From NCBI GenBank assembly GCA_004172935.1, contig SDZD01000062.1, positions 1-36,352 of the forward strand: 36,352 nt of DNA. The letters run 5' to 3'. Shown here piece after piece: positions 23,875-31,911 of the stretch. The stretch is from a bacterium. GTDB taxonomy: Bacteria > Armatimonadota > Abditibacteriia > Abditibacteriales > Abditibacteriaceae. Positions within the stretch are counted from its first letter, which is position 1. Every line of letters starts with the position of its first letter. Below the pieces are notes generated by a model that searched no databases, was not told the origin of the DNA, and saw only the letters and a list, made by a program, of their open reading frames with translations. The translations under genes and the position numbers were made by a program.

Positions 23875-24819
23875 TCACCCGCTGAAATCATTTGTGAAAT
23901 ACAGGCGCCCGTTGCCATCCTTGACTAGCCCGATGCCCACGCGCTTGAAAGCGGGGTTTATGATGGCGTCGTGGTGTCCGCCTCCCGGCCCCTCGTCCAT
24001 CATCGCTTTGAGAATCTGGTCGATGGACTGGTTCAGCGGGCCGGGAAACCAGCCGTTCGGGTCGCCCTGATTTTCAGCTGCATTGTTATCGAACCCGTTT
24101 TTCCACACGTCGGCCTTGGTGAAATGTCCGTGTGGCACATGGGTTTTCATCAATTCGATGCTGCCCTGACGAGCAAAGGCATTTAGCTGCGCATCGAGTT
24201 TCAAGGCGGGCACACCCGCGCGAGCGCGCAAAACATTCAACTGCTTCAAGTTATATTGAATGCTCGCGTCGATACCCTCTCCATTGCCACTTTGAGCGGG
24301 TTGCGAGGGCGGAGCCGCTACCTCAGTTGTTCCTCCATCCTCAGCATCGTTGACGCTTAGCTCAATCCGCATCAACCCAGCGGCGTTGGTCACCGAAACC
24401 TGAATACCCAGCGACTCGCTCAGCGTGCGCAATGGCACTAGCGTCGCGCCCCCCGATGTGTAAATGTCCTCGCGAAGAGTAAGCTGGAACCCCGCACGTG
24501 ATGCCGCGACCGTACCTGACGCCGCATTATAAGTAACCTGTGCGCCCAATGCCTCGCCAATGGCCCGAAGTGGCACCATCAAACTGCCTTGTGCCCGAAC
24601 GAACCCACCCGATGGGAAATTGACGGGTTCTCCATCGACAATCACCACGGCCCGCCCAGTCTGGCGGGTAGGGTATAAGCGATTGGAAGCCCCAACCCGC
24701 GCCGCCATAATCGGCGATGAAGCATCCTGTAAATCCTGCTCAGTCGCCCCATAGGCTAAAAAAGGTTGCCCCAAAGCGCTGGCTAACACAACATAAACAG
24801 CGAGGAGATTCGATTTCAT
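23875..24819 (-). CDS. Secreted CAP-domain (SCP-like) protein with copper-amine-oxidase N-like domain
   Basis: 314 aa from the ATG at 24819 (MKSNLLAVYVVLASALGQPFLAYGA, a signal peptide); a longer frame to 24969 adds an unlikely head. Residues ~55-155 form a copper amine oxidase N-terminal-like domain, the stalk module of cell-surface proteins: VIVDGEPVNFPSGGFVRAQGSLMVPLRAIGEALGA then TLVPLRTLSESLGI. Residues ~180-314 form a CAP domain: LNVLRARAGVPALKLDAQLN, HGHF, AENQG and GGGHHDAIINPAFKRVGIGLV with the terminal YFTNDFSG. CAP proteins are extracellular and act in adhesion, sterol/lipid binding or peptidase-like roles; this one's is unknown. Confidence 0.9.
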   Translation of the reverse strand: MKSNLLAVYVVLASALGQPFLAYGATEQDLQDASSPIMAARVGASNRLYPTRQTGRAVVIVDGEPVNFPSGGFVRAQGSLMVPLRAIGEALGAQVTYNAASGTVAASRAGFQLTLREDIYTSGGATLVPLRTLSESLGIQVSVTNAAGLMRIELSVNDAEDGGTTEVAAPPSQPAQSGNGEGIDASIQYNLKQLNVLRARAGVPALKLDAQLNAFARQGSIELMKTHVPHGHFTKADVWKNGFDNNAAENQGDPNGWFPGPLNQSIDQILKAMMDEGPGGGHHDAIINPAFKRVGIGLVKDGNGRLYFTNDFSG

Positions 24820-24990
24820 CGTCCGCAAGAAGAAGCAAGATGAGCGCCCCCTCCTGAACACAAATCGGAAAAGTAGCCGCTCACTGCATAACTTTACTAC
24901 TGCCACCTTATAAGCAACAGACAGATGGAACCCCAATTCAGCCACTAACAACCACTTTGCTGCCCTCACCCGGCCTTTGGCTATCCTCTC

Positions 24991-25013
24991 TGTGTCTCTG
25001 TGGTGAATCGAAT
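24991..25013. repeat. Possible dispersed-repeat fragment (CACAGAGACACAGAG type)
   Basis: On the minus strand this reads TTCACCACAGAGACACAGAG followed by AGG, a purine/CA-rich sequence that I recall as a common dispersed repeat in several bacterial phyla. Only one copy is in the window, so it cannot be confirmed here. It lies in the 213-bp gap between the CAP gene and the small membrane protein gene, in which nothing else is evident. Confidence 0.25.
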
Positions 25014-25032
25014 AGAGATTGATTTTCAGCTC

Positions 25033-25284
25033 TTATCCAATTCGCTTTCCCGAAAGCTTTTTCGCCGTAAAGGCGCCACCAAGGCCCAATAGCCCACTGA
25101 GCGTGCCGATGATTAACCCGATAATCACCCATGCCGATGTACCCGTGAAAGTTGCCTTGCCCCCCACCGCTTCCATCTTCAAATCTTTGAACTGCTTCGA
25201 GGCTCCTGCCGCCACCACCACGGCGGCGCCCACCATAAACGCTCCGGCAAAGCTACGAAACCAATAGTTGTTGAAGAACTGCAT
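25033..25284 (-). CDS. Small two-helix membrane protein, hypothetical
   Basis: 83 aa. Two hydrophobic segments (SFAGAFMVGAAVVVAAGAS and SAWVIIGLIIGTLSGLLGLGGAF) are separated by a short polar stretch (KQFKDLKMEAVGGKATFTGT) and followed by a basic tail (TAKKLSGKRIG). The second segment is Gly-rich in a GxxxG style that favours helix packing. I do not recognise the family. It is divergent from the nickel/cobalt transporter gene, 117 bases away. Confidence 0.6.
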   Translation of the reverse strand: MQFFNNYWFRSFAGAFMVGAAVVVAAGASKQFKDLKMEAVGGKATFTGTSAWVIIGLIIGTLSGLLGLGGAFTAKKLSGKRIG

Positions 25285-25401
25285 GAAGCAACTGTAACAT
25301 AGGCAATTGCCATAAGGCCATACCCCCGAAGCGTTCGGCTGTGGTCAAACTGGGTAACAGCAACCCTTTAGGCGACTGGCGGGATTGGATACACGAACTT
25401 G

Positions 25402-26130
25402 ATGAACTGGACTTTTATTTTGCTGCTGCTCGGAGCGCTTGGATTCGGCATCGCCCATGCCTTCGAACCCGACCACATGGCGGCAGTCTCCACTTTTGTT
25501 GCCGGACGACCCAAACCTCGCGAAGCCGCGCTGTTCGGCGTGCGCTGGGCTATCGGCCACGGCCTGTCGCTTTTCATCATCGGCTCGGTGTTGTTTCTCA
25601 TTAAACGCGCCGCTGAAAAAAGCCAACCCGAACTCTTCGCATCGGGCGTATTAGAGCGCGTCGTTGGCCTGATTCTGGTTGGCTTAGGTGTTTGGACTCT
25701 GTATTTGGTCGTATCGAGCCGCGCCTCTAAAACGCACGCCCACGGCCATTTTCACGATGGCCACTTCCACACCCACGACGCCAAAGAAAGCGAAATTGCC
25801 CACACCCACATGGGCGGCTTGGCCTCGCTCGGCATGGGCGTGTTGCACGGCGCGGCGGGCACAGGCGCCTTCATCGGTCAAAGCGTGGTTTCGTTATCCA
25901 GCTCTTACGCTTTCGTCTTCCTTTATACGCTGCTGTTTTCTATCGGCGTTTTATTCTCGATGGGAATTTACGCGGGCGCCCTCGGCGGCCTCATCACCAG
26001 CTTCGAAAAGCGCGGCACTCAGGCACTCAACGGCGCCCGCATCGTCACCGCAGTCCTCACCTGTGTCATCGGCGGTTGCCTGATCTACGGCATCGAACTC
26101 CCAGGATTGTTTGACCATTTCGTCCATTAA
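25402..26130 (+). CDS. NicO/RcnA-type nickel/cobalt transporter-like membrane protein
   Basis: 242 aa from the ATG at 25402 (MNWTFILLLLGALGFG). The first helix ends in HAFEPDHMAAV, the HxxxxDH signature of nickel/cobalt permeases. About six transmembrane helices are present, and a hydrophilic loop (~residues 108-135) is packed with His (HAHGHFHDGHFHTHD), a metal-gathering loop as in RcnA. GMGVLHGAAGTGAFIGQ and SIGVLFSMGIYAG match the second half of the family. It moves Ni2+, Co2+ or a related solute across the inner membrane; export is likelier than import given the His-rich loop. No metal-dependent regulator is adjacent. The in-frame TTG at 25399 is a less likely start. Confidence 0.88.
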   Translation: MNWTFILLLLGALGFGIAHAFEPDHMAAVSTFVAGRPKPREAALFGVRWAIGHGLSLFIIGSVLFLIKRAAEKSQPELFASGVLERVVGLILVGLGVWTLYLVVSSRASKTHAHGHFHDGHFHTHDAKESEIAHTHMGGLASLGMGVLHGAAGTGAFIGQSVVSLSSSYAFVFLYTLLFSIGVLFSMGIYAGALGGLITSFEKRGTQALNGARIVTAVLTCVIGGCLIYGIELPGLFDHFVH

Positions 26131-26139
26131 CCCCAACCA

Positions 26140-26175
26140 AAACAGGGGCACCTTTATATAAAGGTGCCCCTGTTT
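26140..26175. terminator. 36-bp perfect palindrome, bidirectional terminator
   Basis: The 18-base left half, AAACAGGGGCACCTTTAT, is followed by its exact reverse complement, giving a perfect 36-bp palindrome. A-rich and T-rich ends flank the GC part, so it should stop the transporter transcript (plus) and the c-di-GMP gene transcript (minus). Confidence 0.92.
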
Positions 26176-26248
26176 CTATGAGTTAATCCCTCTACGGGCG
26201 AGGGCCGCGAAGCGGTAACTAAAAACTAACCACTAGTAACTAAAAACT
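26169..26248. repeat. Dispersed downstream repeat, copy 1
   Basis: This segment overlaps the palindromic terminator and shares about 60 aligned bases with 30933-30996, including GCGAAGCGGT and CTAAAAACTAACCACTAG followed by a second AACTAAAAACT unit; an ~18-base stretch (TCTACGGGCGAGGG region) is present only here. CCGC-GAA-GCGG is a small hairpin. The stop codon of the minus-strand gene ending at 26247 falls inside the edge of the repeat. Confidence 0.75.
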
Positions 26249-28547
26249 ACTCTGCCTTCGGTGGTGTGTTGATGGCGAGTAGGGCTGATAGGTCTTCGGG
26301 GGCCAGTGGGCGCGCGAAGAAGTAGCCCTGCGCCAGATCGCAGCCGAGTTTGCGTAGTTCGATAACTTCTTCGGCAGTCTCGGCGCCTTCGGCCACGACG
26401 GTTAGTTTCAAGGCGTGAGCGAGGTCGATCATCGAGTTGAGGATGATTTCGCCGCCCGCGTTTTGTCCGACGCCGCGCACGAACTGGCGGTCGATTTTCA
26501 GGAAATCGACTGGGAAGACGCGCAAGTAAGCCAGACTCGAATAGCCGGTGCCGAAGTCGTCGATGGCGAGGCGCACGCCCAGAGCCTTCAACTCTTCCAG
26601 TACCGTCATCGAAGAATCGGCCTCGTCCATCAATACCGATTCGGTGATTTCCAGCACCAGATTGTGTGGGTCAAGTCCCGTATCCACCAGAATTTGCGCC
26701 ACCTCGCGCACCAGATCGGGATGCTGAAGCTGACGCGCCGACACGTTGATGTTCATGTCGAACTGCCCTGTTGGTACTGGGACGGTTGCCATTGTATCGG
26801 TTAACTGGCGCGCCGATACGTTCACGCTCATGCTCAGGTGCGAACTAATATCCTGCTGCTGCCAGCGCATGGCCTGCGCACACGCCTCGCGCAAAATCCA
26901 GCGACCGATGGGAACGATAAGCCCCATTTCTTCGGCAACCCCGATGAACTCGACGGGCGAAAGCAAGCCGCGCTTGGGGTGGTTCCAACGCACCAGTGCT
27001 TCGACTCCATAGATATGCCCTGTCGAAAGCTCGATTTTTGGCTGATAGTGCAACACGAACTCCTCGTTTTCGAGGGCGAGTCGCAACTCGTTGCCGATGT
27101 CGAGGCGTTCGCGCGCCGCGAACGACAGCGAGTTGTGGAACACGCTATAGCACGCCTTGCCGCGTTTTTTGGCGTCGTACATCGCCGCATCGGCGTCGCG
27201 TAGCATGTCTTCGGCTGTCTCGTTGCCCTTGCTGGCGAAAGCCACGCCAATCGAAGGCGAAGAGTACACCTTCTGCCCGCCAACATCGAACGGTTCCTGC
27301 AACGCCGCCACGATGCGTTCGGCGATTTGGGTAGCGTAGCGTGGGTTGTTCACATCATCTATCAAGATGACGAACTCGTCGCCGCCAAATCGCGCCGCCG
27401 TGTCGCCCGCTCTCAGGCAACGCTCTAAACGGCTGGCGATTTCAATCAGCATCGCATCGCCCGCCGCGTGCCCCAGCGAATCGTTGACGACCTTGAAGTT
27501 GTCCATGTCGAGGAACAAGATCGACAGGCAACCATGTGTATCCTCGCTGCTGTTGCCCGATGAGCGGTCGCGGCGTTCGTTCTCCGTTATCCGTGCTTTT
27601 TGATGCAGCGAATGGCGCAGGCGAGATGTTAACAGCGCGCGGTTGGGAAGCGCCGTCAGCGGGTCGTGGAATGCCTGATGAACCAGGCGTTCTTCGAGGG
27701 CGCGACGCTCGGTGACATCGCGGAATGTCAGCACCAGACCAACGGCTTCGCCTTCGGCGGAGCGGAGTGGGGTGATGTGCATTTCGACGGGGCGAACGTT
27801 ACCTTCGCGCGAACGAAGCATACGAGCGCGTATTCCTCCCGCACGTGCTCCCGGCGGCAAAATGTGTTCAACCGCGTCTTCGCGTTCGAGTTGAAAAATC
27901 TCGTGCCAGTCGCAGCCCATCGCTTCCTCGATAGTCCAGCCCGTCAATACCTGCGCGACGGGGTTGAGGAAGGTGACGCGCCCCTGCTCATCGGCGGCCA
28001 ACACGCCTTCGCCAATCGAGTTCAGTGTCGCGGTGATGAGCGCCTGACTGCGTGCCAGCTCAATTTCGGCCCGGTGTTTGTAAAGCGCCATTTCGATAGT
28101 GGTTTGTAATTCGCGCTCTTCGAACGGTTTCAGCAAATAGCCGTAAGGCATGGTTTGCTTGGCTCGATCAATGGTTGCTGCATCGGCAAAAGCCGTCAGA
28201 TATACGATGGGTACTTTCAGCTCTTCGCTGATAATTGAAGCCGTCTCGATGCCATCGCGGTCACCCTTGATATGGATGTCCATCAGCACGATGTCCGGTT
28301 TCGATTCTCGCGCCCGCTCAATAGCGCTCTGCCCCGAAACGGCGTGTCCTGCCACCTCGTAACCCAGAGAAATCAAGGTGCGTTGAATATCTTTGGAGAT
28401 AATCATCTCGTCCTCTACCACGAACACGCGCGGTGTTTCGGGGATGAAAGATAAAGAGGAGGCGGGCAAATGAGACGACATGATGGGAGGCACTTGCAAC
28501 TGCAAGGCGGGAGACTGGGGCTTGGCGGTGAGTGGGGCAACAGTCAT
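26247..28547 (-). CDS. Response regulator with REC-PAS-GGDEF-EAL domains (c-di-GMP turnover)
   Basis: 766 aa. REC domain (~residues 38-155): VEDEMIISKD, phospho-acceptor Asp in VLMDIHIKG, and YLLKPFEERE. PAS (~165-285). GGDEF (~290-470) with intact ARFGGDEF and an RAGD inhibitory site five residues before it. EAL (~490-755) with VEALVRWNHP, LEITESVLM, DDFGTGYSSLAYL, KIDRQFV and EGAETAEEV, so both synthesis and hydrolysis of c-di-GMP look possible. Within the EAL domain MSVNVSARQL recurs 25 residues later as MNINVSARQL, an in-frame duplication. The gene starts 15 bases after the HisKA_2 kinase gene, its probable partner. Confidence 0.95.
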   Translation of the reverse strand: MTVAPLTAKPQSPALQLQVPPIMSSHLPASSLSFIPETPRVFVVEDEMIISKDIQRTLISLGYEVAGHAVSGQSAIERARESKPDIVLMDIHIKGDRDGIETASIISEELKVPIVYLTAFADAATIDRAKQTMPYGYLLKPFEERELQTTIEMALYKHRAEIELARSQALITATLNSIGEGVLAADEQGRVTFLNPVAQVLTGWTIEEAMGCDWHEIFQLEREDAVEHILPPGARAGGIRARMLRSREGNVRPVEMHITPLRSAEGEAVGLVLTFRDVTERRALEERLVHQAFHDPLTALPNRALLTSRLRHSLHQKARITENERRDRSSGNSSEDTHGCLSILFLDMDNFKVVNDSLGHAAGDAMLIEIASRLERCLRAGDTAARFGGDEFVILIDDVNNPRYATQIAERIVAALQEPFDVGGQKVYSSPSIGVAFASKGNETAEDMLRDADAAMYDAKKRGKACYSVFHNSLSFAARERLDIGNELRLALENEEFVLHYQPKIELSTGHIYGVEALVRWNHPKRGLLSPVEFIGVAEEMGLIVPIGRWILREACAQAMRWQQQDISSHLSMSVNVSARQLTDTMATVPVPTGQFDMNINVSARQLQHPDLVREVAQILVDTGLDPHNLVLEITESVLMDEADSSMTVLEELKALGVRLAIDDFGTGYSSLAYLRVFPVDFLKIDRQFVRGVGQNAGGEIILNSMIDLAHALKLTVVAEGAETAEEVIELRKLGCDLAQGYFFARPLAPEDLSALLAINTPPKAE

Positions 28548-28562
28548 GGGCGGAGCGAAAGT

Positions 28563-30833
28563 TCAGGCCGTAGTGAACGGAATTGTCCATTGTGTGCCGC
28601 CATCGTTACTAACACGATAGTCCGATTCAAGTTGGTCGCAAAGACCTGTCACCAGTTGTAGCCCCGTCGAAGTCACTGTTGCGACATCGGTGCAAGGCAT
28701 TCCCACGCCATCATCGCCGACGCGCAATGTCCAGTGGTCTTCGCCTTCGATTTCAATCGCGATAGAAATCAGGCCCGTTTGCCTGCCTCTAAAGGCGTAT
28801 TTCAACGAGTTGGTCACCAGTTCGTTGATGATAAGCCCGCAGGGAACCGCCGCATCCAGCGGCAAAAACAGGCCGTTTGGAACGTCGAGTTGTAGCGACA
28901 CACCTGGACAGGCCGAGCTATAGCCGCGCACTAAAGCGCTTGTGAGACGGTTGCAGTAGGCGCGCACATCAATGCGTCCCAGGTCGCCCGCGCGGTACAG
29001 CGTCTCGTGAATCAGCGCCATTGCGCGCACCCGGTTCTGCGATTCGGCGAACGCTGCTTTCACTCGTGCATCACCAAGCGCATCCGCTTGCATCGAAAGC
29101 AATGAGTTGATGATTTGTAGGTTGTTTTTGACGCGGTGGTGAATCTCCTTCAGCAACACCTCTTTCTCGCGCAGCGACAGGCGAATCTGCTCTTCGGCTT
29201 TTAGTTTTTCGGTGATGTCGCGTGCTGTTCCCACCAATCCCAGCAGTGTTCCGGCATCGTCGCGCAGTGGGACCGCAGCGAGCGAGTGCGGAGTGGTGCT
29301 GCCGTTGGCGTGCAGCAGCGGAGCCTCGACCTCGACCTGTTCACCGCGTAGCGAGCGCACGATAGCGTCGATAATGAGGCCGTGATATTGGGGTTCGAAG
29401 AACTCAATCGCGGGCCGATTGGTTAGCACTTCGGCGTCCCAACCCGTCACTCGCTCTAGCTCCTTGTTCCATGCGACCAGACGCCCCTCCATATCGAGGC
29501 GAAACAGCACATCGGGCACTGCATCCATAATCAGGCGCCGCTCGATAAGGGCATCGCGCAACTCGCGGGCAAGCCGTTCACGTTCCGATACATCACGAAT
29601 GATGGCGGTATAGAAGGTGTGTTCGCCATCGCGCCACAACCCCAGCGTCAACTCGATGGGGAACTCGTGCCCATCTTTATGCAGCCCGACAAGGCTTAGC
29701 ACCTGTCCCGCGAGCTTGAAATCGCCGCCCTTGCTCACGCGCTCCAGCCCCTCGTGGTGCCCGTGGCGGTAGCGGGGTGGCATGATGAAAGTGATGTCGC
29801 GCTCCAACGATTCTTCCTCGCTCCACCCGAAAATACTGTGCGCGCGGGCATTCCACAGCATTACTTTGCCTTCTGCATCGGCCAGCACGACGGCATCCGA
29901 AGCCGCTCCCACAACCGATTCAAAGCGTGCTTCCAGTGCCCGTCGCATCTCCTCGCGCCGTTCGCGCTCGGAAATGTCGCGTACCACCGCCAGAATTGCA
30001 TTTATGCCTTCCCATTCGATGAGTCCAACGCGCGCCTCGACCGGGAAACTGGAACCATCACTGCGTTTGTGGCGCCCATTGACCGTGATGCGGGCGCCTT
30101 CTTTGACATCCTGCCACTTTTGCAGCACCTCGGCGTCGTGGAAATGAAGCTCGATGTCGCGTACGTTCATGGCCAGCAATTCATCGCGCGAGTAGCCAAG
30201 CGAGTTGCAAATCTGCGCATTCGCTTCCAGCACGTTGCCGTTGAAGTCGTGAATAATCAGGCCATCGACGGCGTGTTCGATGACGCCGCGTAGCCGCTCT
30301 TCACTCTGCTTTTGCGCCATCTCGGCGTTTTTGCGCGTGGTGATGTCGAGTAGGGCGCCGATTGTCCCAACCACGTTACCCGCCGAATCGCGTAGTGGCG
30401 TGGCATGAATCAGCGTCCAGAAGCGCGTGCCGTTCTTGCGATGTAGCCGCGTCTCGTACACATCGACTTCGCCTTTGGCGCGCCGCTCGTTGCGGCCATG
30501 AAGTTGCGGCCACTCTTCCGGCGGTAACAGTAACTCGTACGCGGGGCGTCCCAGCACATCTTCGCGGCTGTATCCGCTCATCGACAGCATCCGCTCGTTG
30601 GCATACAGTACGCGGTCTTCGAGATCGGTCAGCAAAAGCCCTTCGCCAATGCCTTCAAACACCGAGTGGAAATGTGCGCGCTCCCGTTCGAGCAAATCCG
30701 AAACGCGATGGCCGTTGGTTCGCGCCCTTTCCAGCTCCCGGCGTGCCTGCTCCAATTCCGCGCGCGTCTCCACCATTTCGCGCCGCATCTGGGCTAATTC
30801 GGTTTGGGGGTTTTCTGCGACCAATGCATCCAT
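28563..30833 (-). CDS. Multi-PAS sensor histidine kinase, HisKA_2 family
   Basis: 756 aa from the ATG at 30833 (MDALVAENPQTELAQM); a longer frame to 30923 would cross the upstream terminator. A coiled coil (TELAQMRREMVETRAELEQA onward) precedes four PAS domains: HSVFEGIGEGLLLTD, LRGVIEHAVDGLIIHD, FESVVGAASDAVVLAD and LIMDAVPDVLFRLD, each with its PAC-like tail. The kinase core is HisKA_2 (LLKEIHHRVKNNLQIINSLL, phosphorylated His in the HH pair) and HATPase (NELVTNSLKYAF, VGDDGVGMP, STGLQLVTGL). There is no transmembrane segment, so it senses a cytoplasmic signal (redox, light or ligand). It likely phosphorylates the REC-GGDEF-EAL protein encoded next. Confidence 0.95.
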   Translation of the reverse strand: MDALVAENPQTELAQMRREMVETRAELEQARRELERARTNGHRVSDLLERERAHFHSVFEGIGEGLLLTDLEDRVLYANERMLSMSGYSREDVLGRPAYELLLPPEEWPQLHGRNERRAKGEVDVYETRLHRKNGTRFWTLIHATPLRDSAGNVVGTIGALLDITTRKNAEMAQKQSEERLRGVIEHAVDGLIIHDFNGNVLEANAQICNSLGYSRDELLAMNVRDIELHFHDAEVLQKWQDVKEGARITVNGRHKRSDGSSFPVEARVGLIEWEGINAILAVVRDISERERREEMRRALEARFESVVGAASDAVVLADAEGKVMLWNARAHSIFGWSEEESLERDITFIMPPRYRHGHHEGLERVSKGGDFKLAGQVLSLVGLHKDGHEFPIELTLGLWRDGEHTFYTAIIRDVSERERLARELRDALIERRLIMDAVPDVLFRLDMEGRLVAWNKELERVTGWDAEVLTNRPAIEFFEPQYHGLIIDAIVRSLRGEQVEVEAPLLHANGSTTPHSLAAVPLRDDAGTLLGLVGTARDITEKLKAEEQIRLSLREKEVLLKEIHHRVKNNLQIINSLLSMQADALGDARVKAAFAESQNRVRAMALIHETLYRAGDLGRIDVRAYCNRLTSALVRGYSSACPGVSLQLDVPNGLFLPLDAAVPCGLIINELVTNSLKYAFRGRQTGLISIAIEIEGEDHWTLRVGDDGVGMPCTDVATVTSTGLQLVTGLCDQLESDYRVSNDGGTQWTIPFTTA

Positions 30834-30896
30834 GCCCAAACCCGTTGGCAATGCTTTGGCCTCGACAAAATCGTCCGCAATACCCCACGACTGACA

Positions 30897-30938
30897 GACA
30901 AAAACAGGCCCAATTCCAATCAAAGAATCGAGCCTGTT
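30897..30938 (-). terminator. Terminator of the metallo-hydrolase gene
   Basis: On the minus strand AACAGGCTC pairs with GGGCCTGTT (one wobble) around an 18-base loop, and a T run follows. It lies 64 bases after the stop of the metallo-hydrolase gene and before the kinase ATG at 30833. Confidence 0.75.
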
Positions 30939-30996
30939 CCTATAAGTTCATCCCGCGAAGCGGTCACTAAAAACTAACCACTAGCAACTAAAAACT
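30933..30996. repeat. Dispersed downstream repeat, copy 2
   Basis: Same family and orientation as 26169-26248: CCTGTTCCTATAAGTTCATC, then CGCGAAGCGGT, then CTAAAAACTAACCACTAG and CAACTAAAAACT. As in copy 1 it lies directly after the 3' end of a minus-strand gene and ends at a CCTGTT terminator arm. Confidence 0.75.
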
Positions 30997-31001
30997 CGCT
31001 C

Positions 31002-31805
31002 TCATGTCCCCAGAGGAATAGCCGCTCCGGTGTAATGTTCGCGAATCAGTTCGATGTTTTTAGCGTGCTTCCAGGCCACGAAGCGGAACCACTCGCTCAT
31101 ATCGGCGGGAGGGGGCACGATCTCGGCGATTTCCTCGTCGCTTTTGCCTTGTGCTATCAGTTCGGGCACTTTTTCCAGCATCTCTTCGAAGTACGACTCG
31201 AAGCGCGCGATGCACGACATATCGGTCGAAGGCCCGTGACCGCAAATCACCGCGTCGGTCTCGTATGACTGGATGATGGTCAGCACTTCGCGCAATCGCT
31301 CCACTTTTTGCGGTGTGGGTTTGCAGGGAATCAGGCCCCAGCCGAATAAGTCGGCGATGTGTAGCACACGCGCGGCGGGGAAGTACAAAATCGTGTCCCA
31401 CGGCGTATGTGTTCCGCCCACCCAGCGCATCTCGATTTTGCGGTCGCCTTCGCCCTGCAATGTGCAAACATCGGGATAGTAAATGTCGGGGCGACCTTCC
31501 CAATCGCCCGCGCTCTGCGCGCACGACTCATGCGCGATGACGGGTGCCCCCTCGCGGCGCCACTGCGGGTTACACGCGATGTGGTCGGCGTCCCAGTGGG
31601 TCGTCACGACGAATTTCAAGTCCTGCCCCGTCGTCTCCTTAATCAGTCCGCGCACGACATCGGCCTGACCAGCATCTTCGAGCGCATCAATAACGGCAGC
31701 GCCATTTCCCAAATCGTACCACGCGATATTATCCACCGCGACGCGCATCCATACGCCGCCGCCAACTTCCTTTACTTCGTCTTCGTTGAACTGGTAAGCA
31801 TTCAT
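31002..31805 (-). CDS. Metallo-beta-lactamase-fold hydrolase with altered metal motif
   Basis: 267 aa from the ATG at 31805 (MNAYQFNEDEVKEVGGGVWM); a TTG at 31841 would add 12 residues. The fold's order is clear: DLGNGAAVIDAL (Asp strand), VVTTHWDADHIACNPQW, GGTHTPWDTILYF, VLHIADLFG and ICGHGPSTD. The usual HxHxDH loop is here H-W-D-A-D-H, with Asp in place of the second His; the other ligand positions (His in THTPWD, Asp in IADL, His in CGHGP) are present. It is cytoplasmic, and thioester or lactone hydrolysis are only examples of possible roles. It is divergent from the WD40 gene at 31912. Confidence 0.88.
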   Translation of the reverse strand: MNAYQFNEDEVKEVGGGVWMRVAVDNIAWYDLGNGAAVIDALEDAGQADVVRGLIKETTGQDLKFVVTTHWDADHIACNPQWRREGAPVIAHESCAQSAGDWEGRPDIYYPDVCTLQGEGDRKIEMRWVGGTHTPWDTILYFPAARVLHIADLFGWGLIPCKPTPQKVERLREVLTIIQSYETDAVICGHGPSTDMSCIARFESYFEEMLEKVPELIAQGKSDEEIAEIVPPPADMSEWFRFVAWKHAKNIELIREHYTGAAIPLGT

Positions 31806-31911
31806 AGCGGCAGATAGGGTAGCAAGCACCGCTCCCAACAACTATTGCTCCCCACTCCCAAATGATTGCCGTCTCACCCACTTCGGCCTTCGACATATTA
31901 CAATAAATAAT

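Noticed and set aside
25285..25401. Possible metal riboswitch or RcnR-type operator before the nickel/cobalt transporter
   Set aside because: There is a C-run (ATACCCCCG) and a short GGCAATTGCC palindrome, but neither the NiCo riboswitch conserved core nor paired RcnR half-sites.
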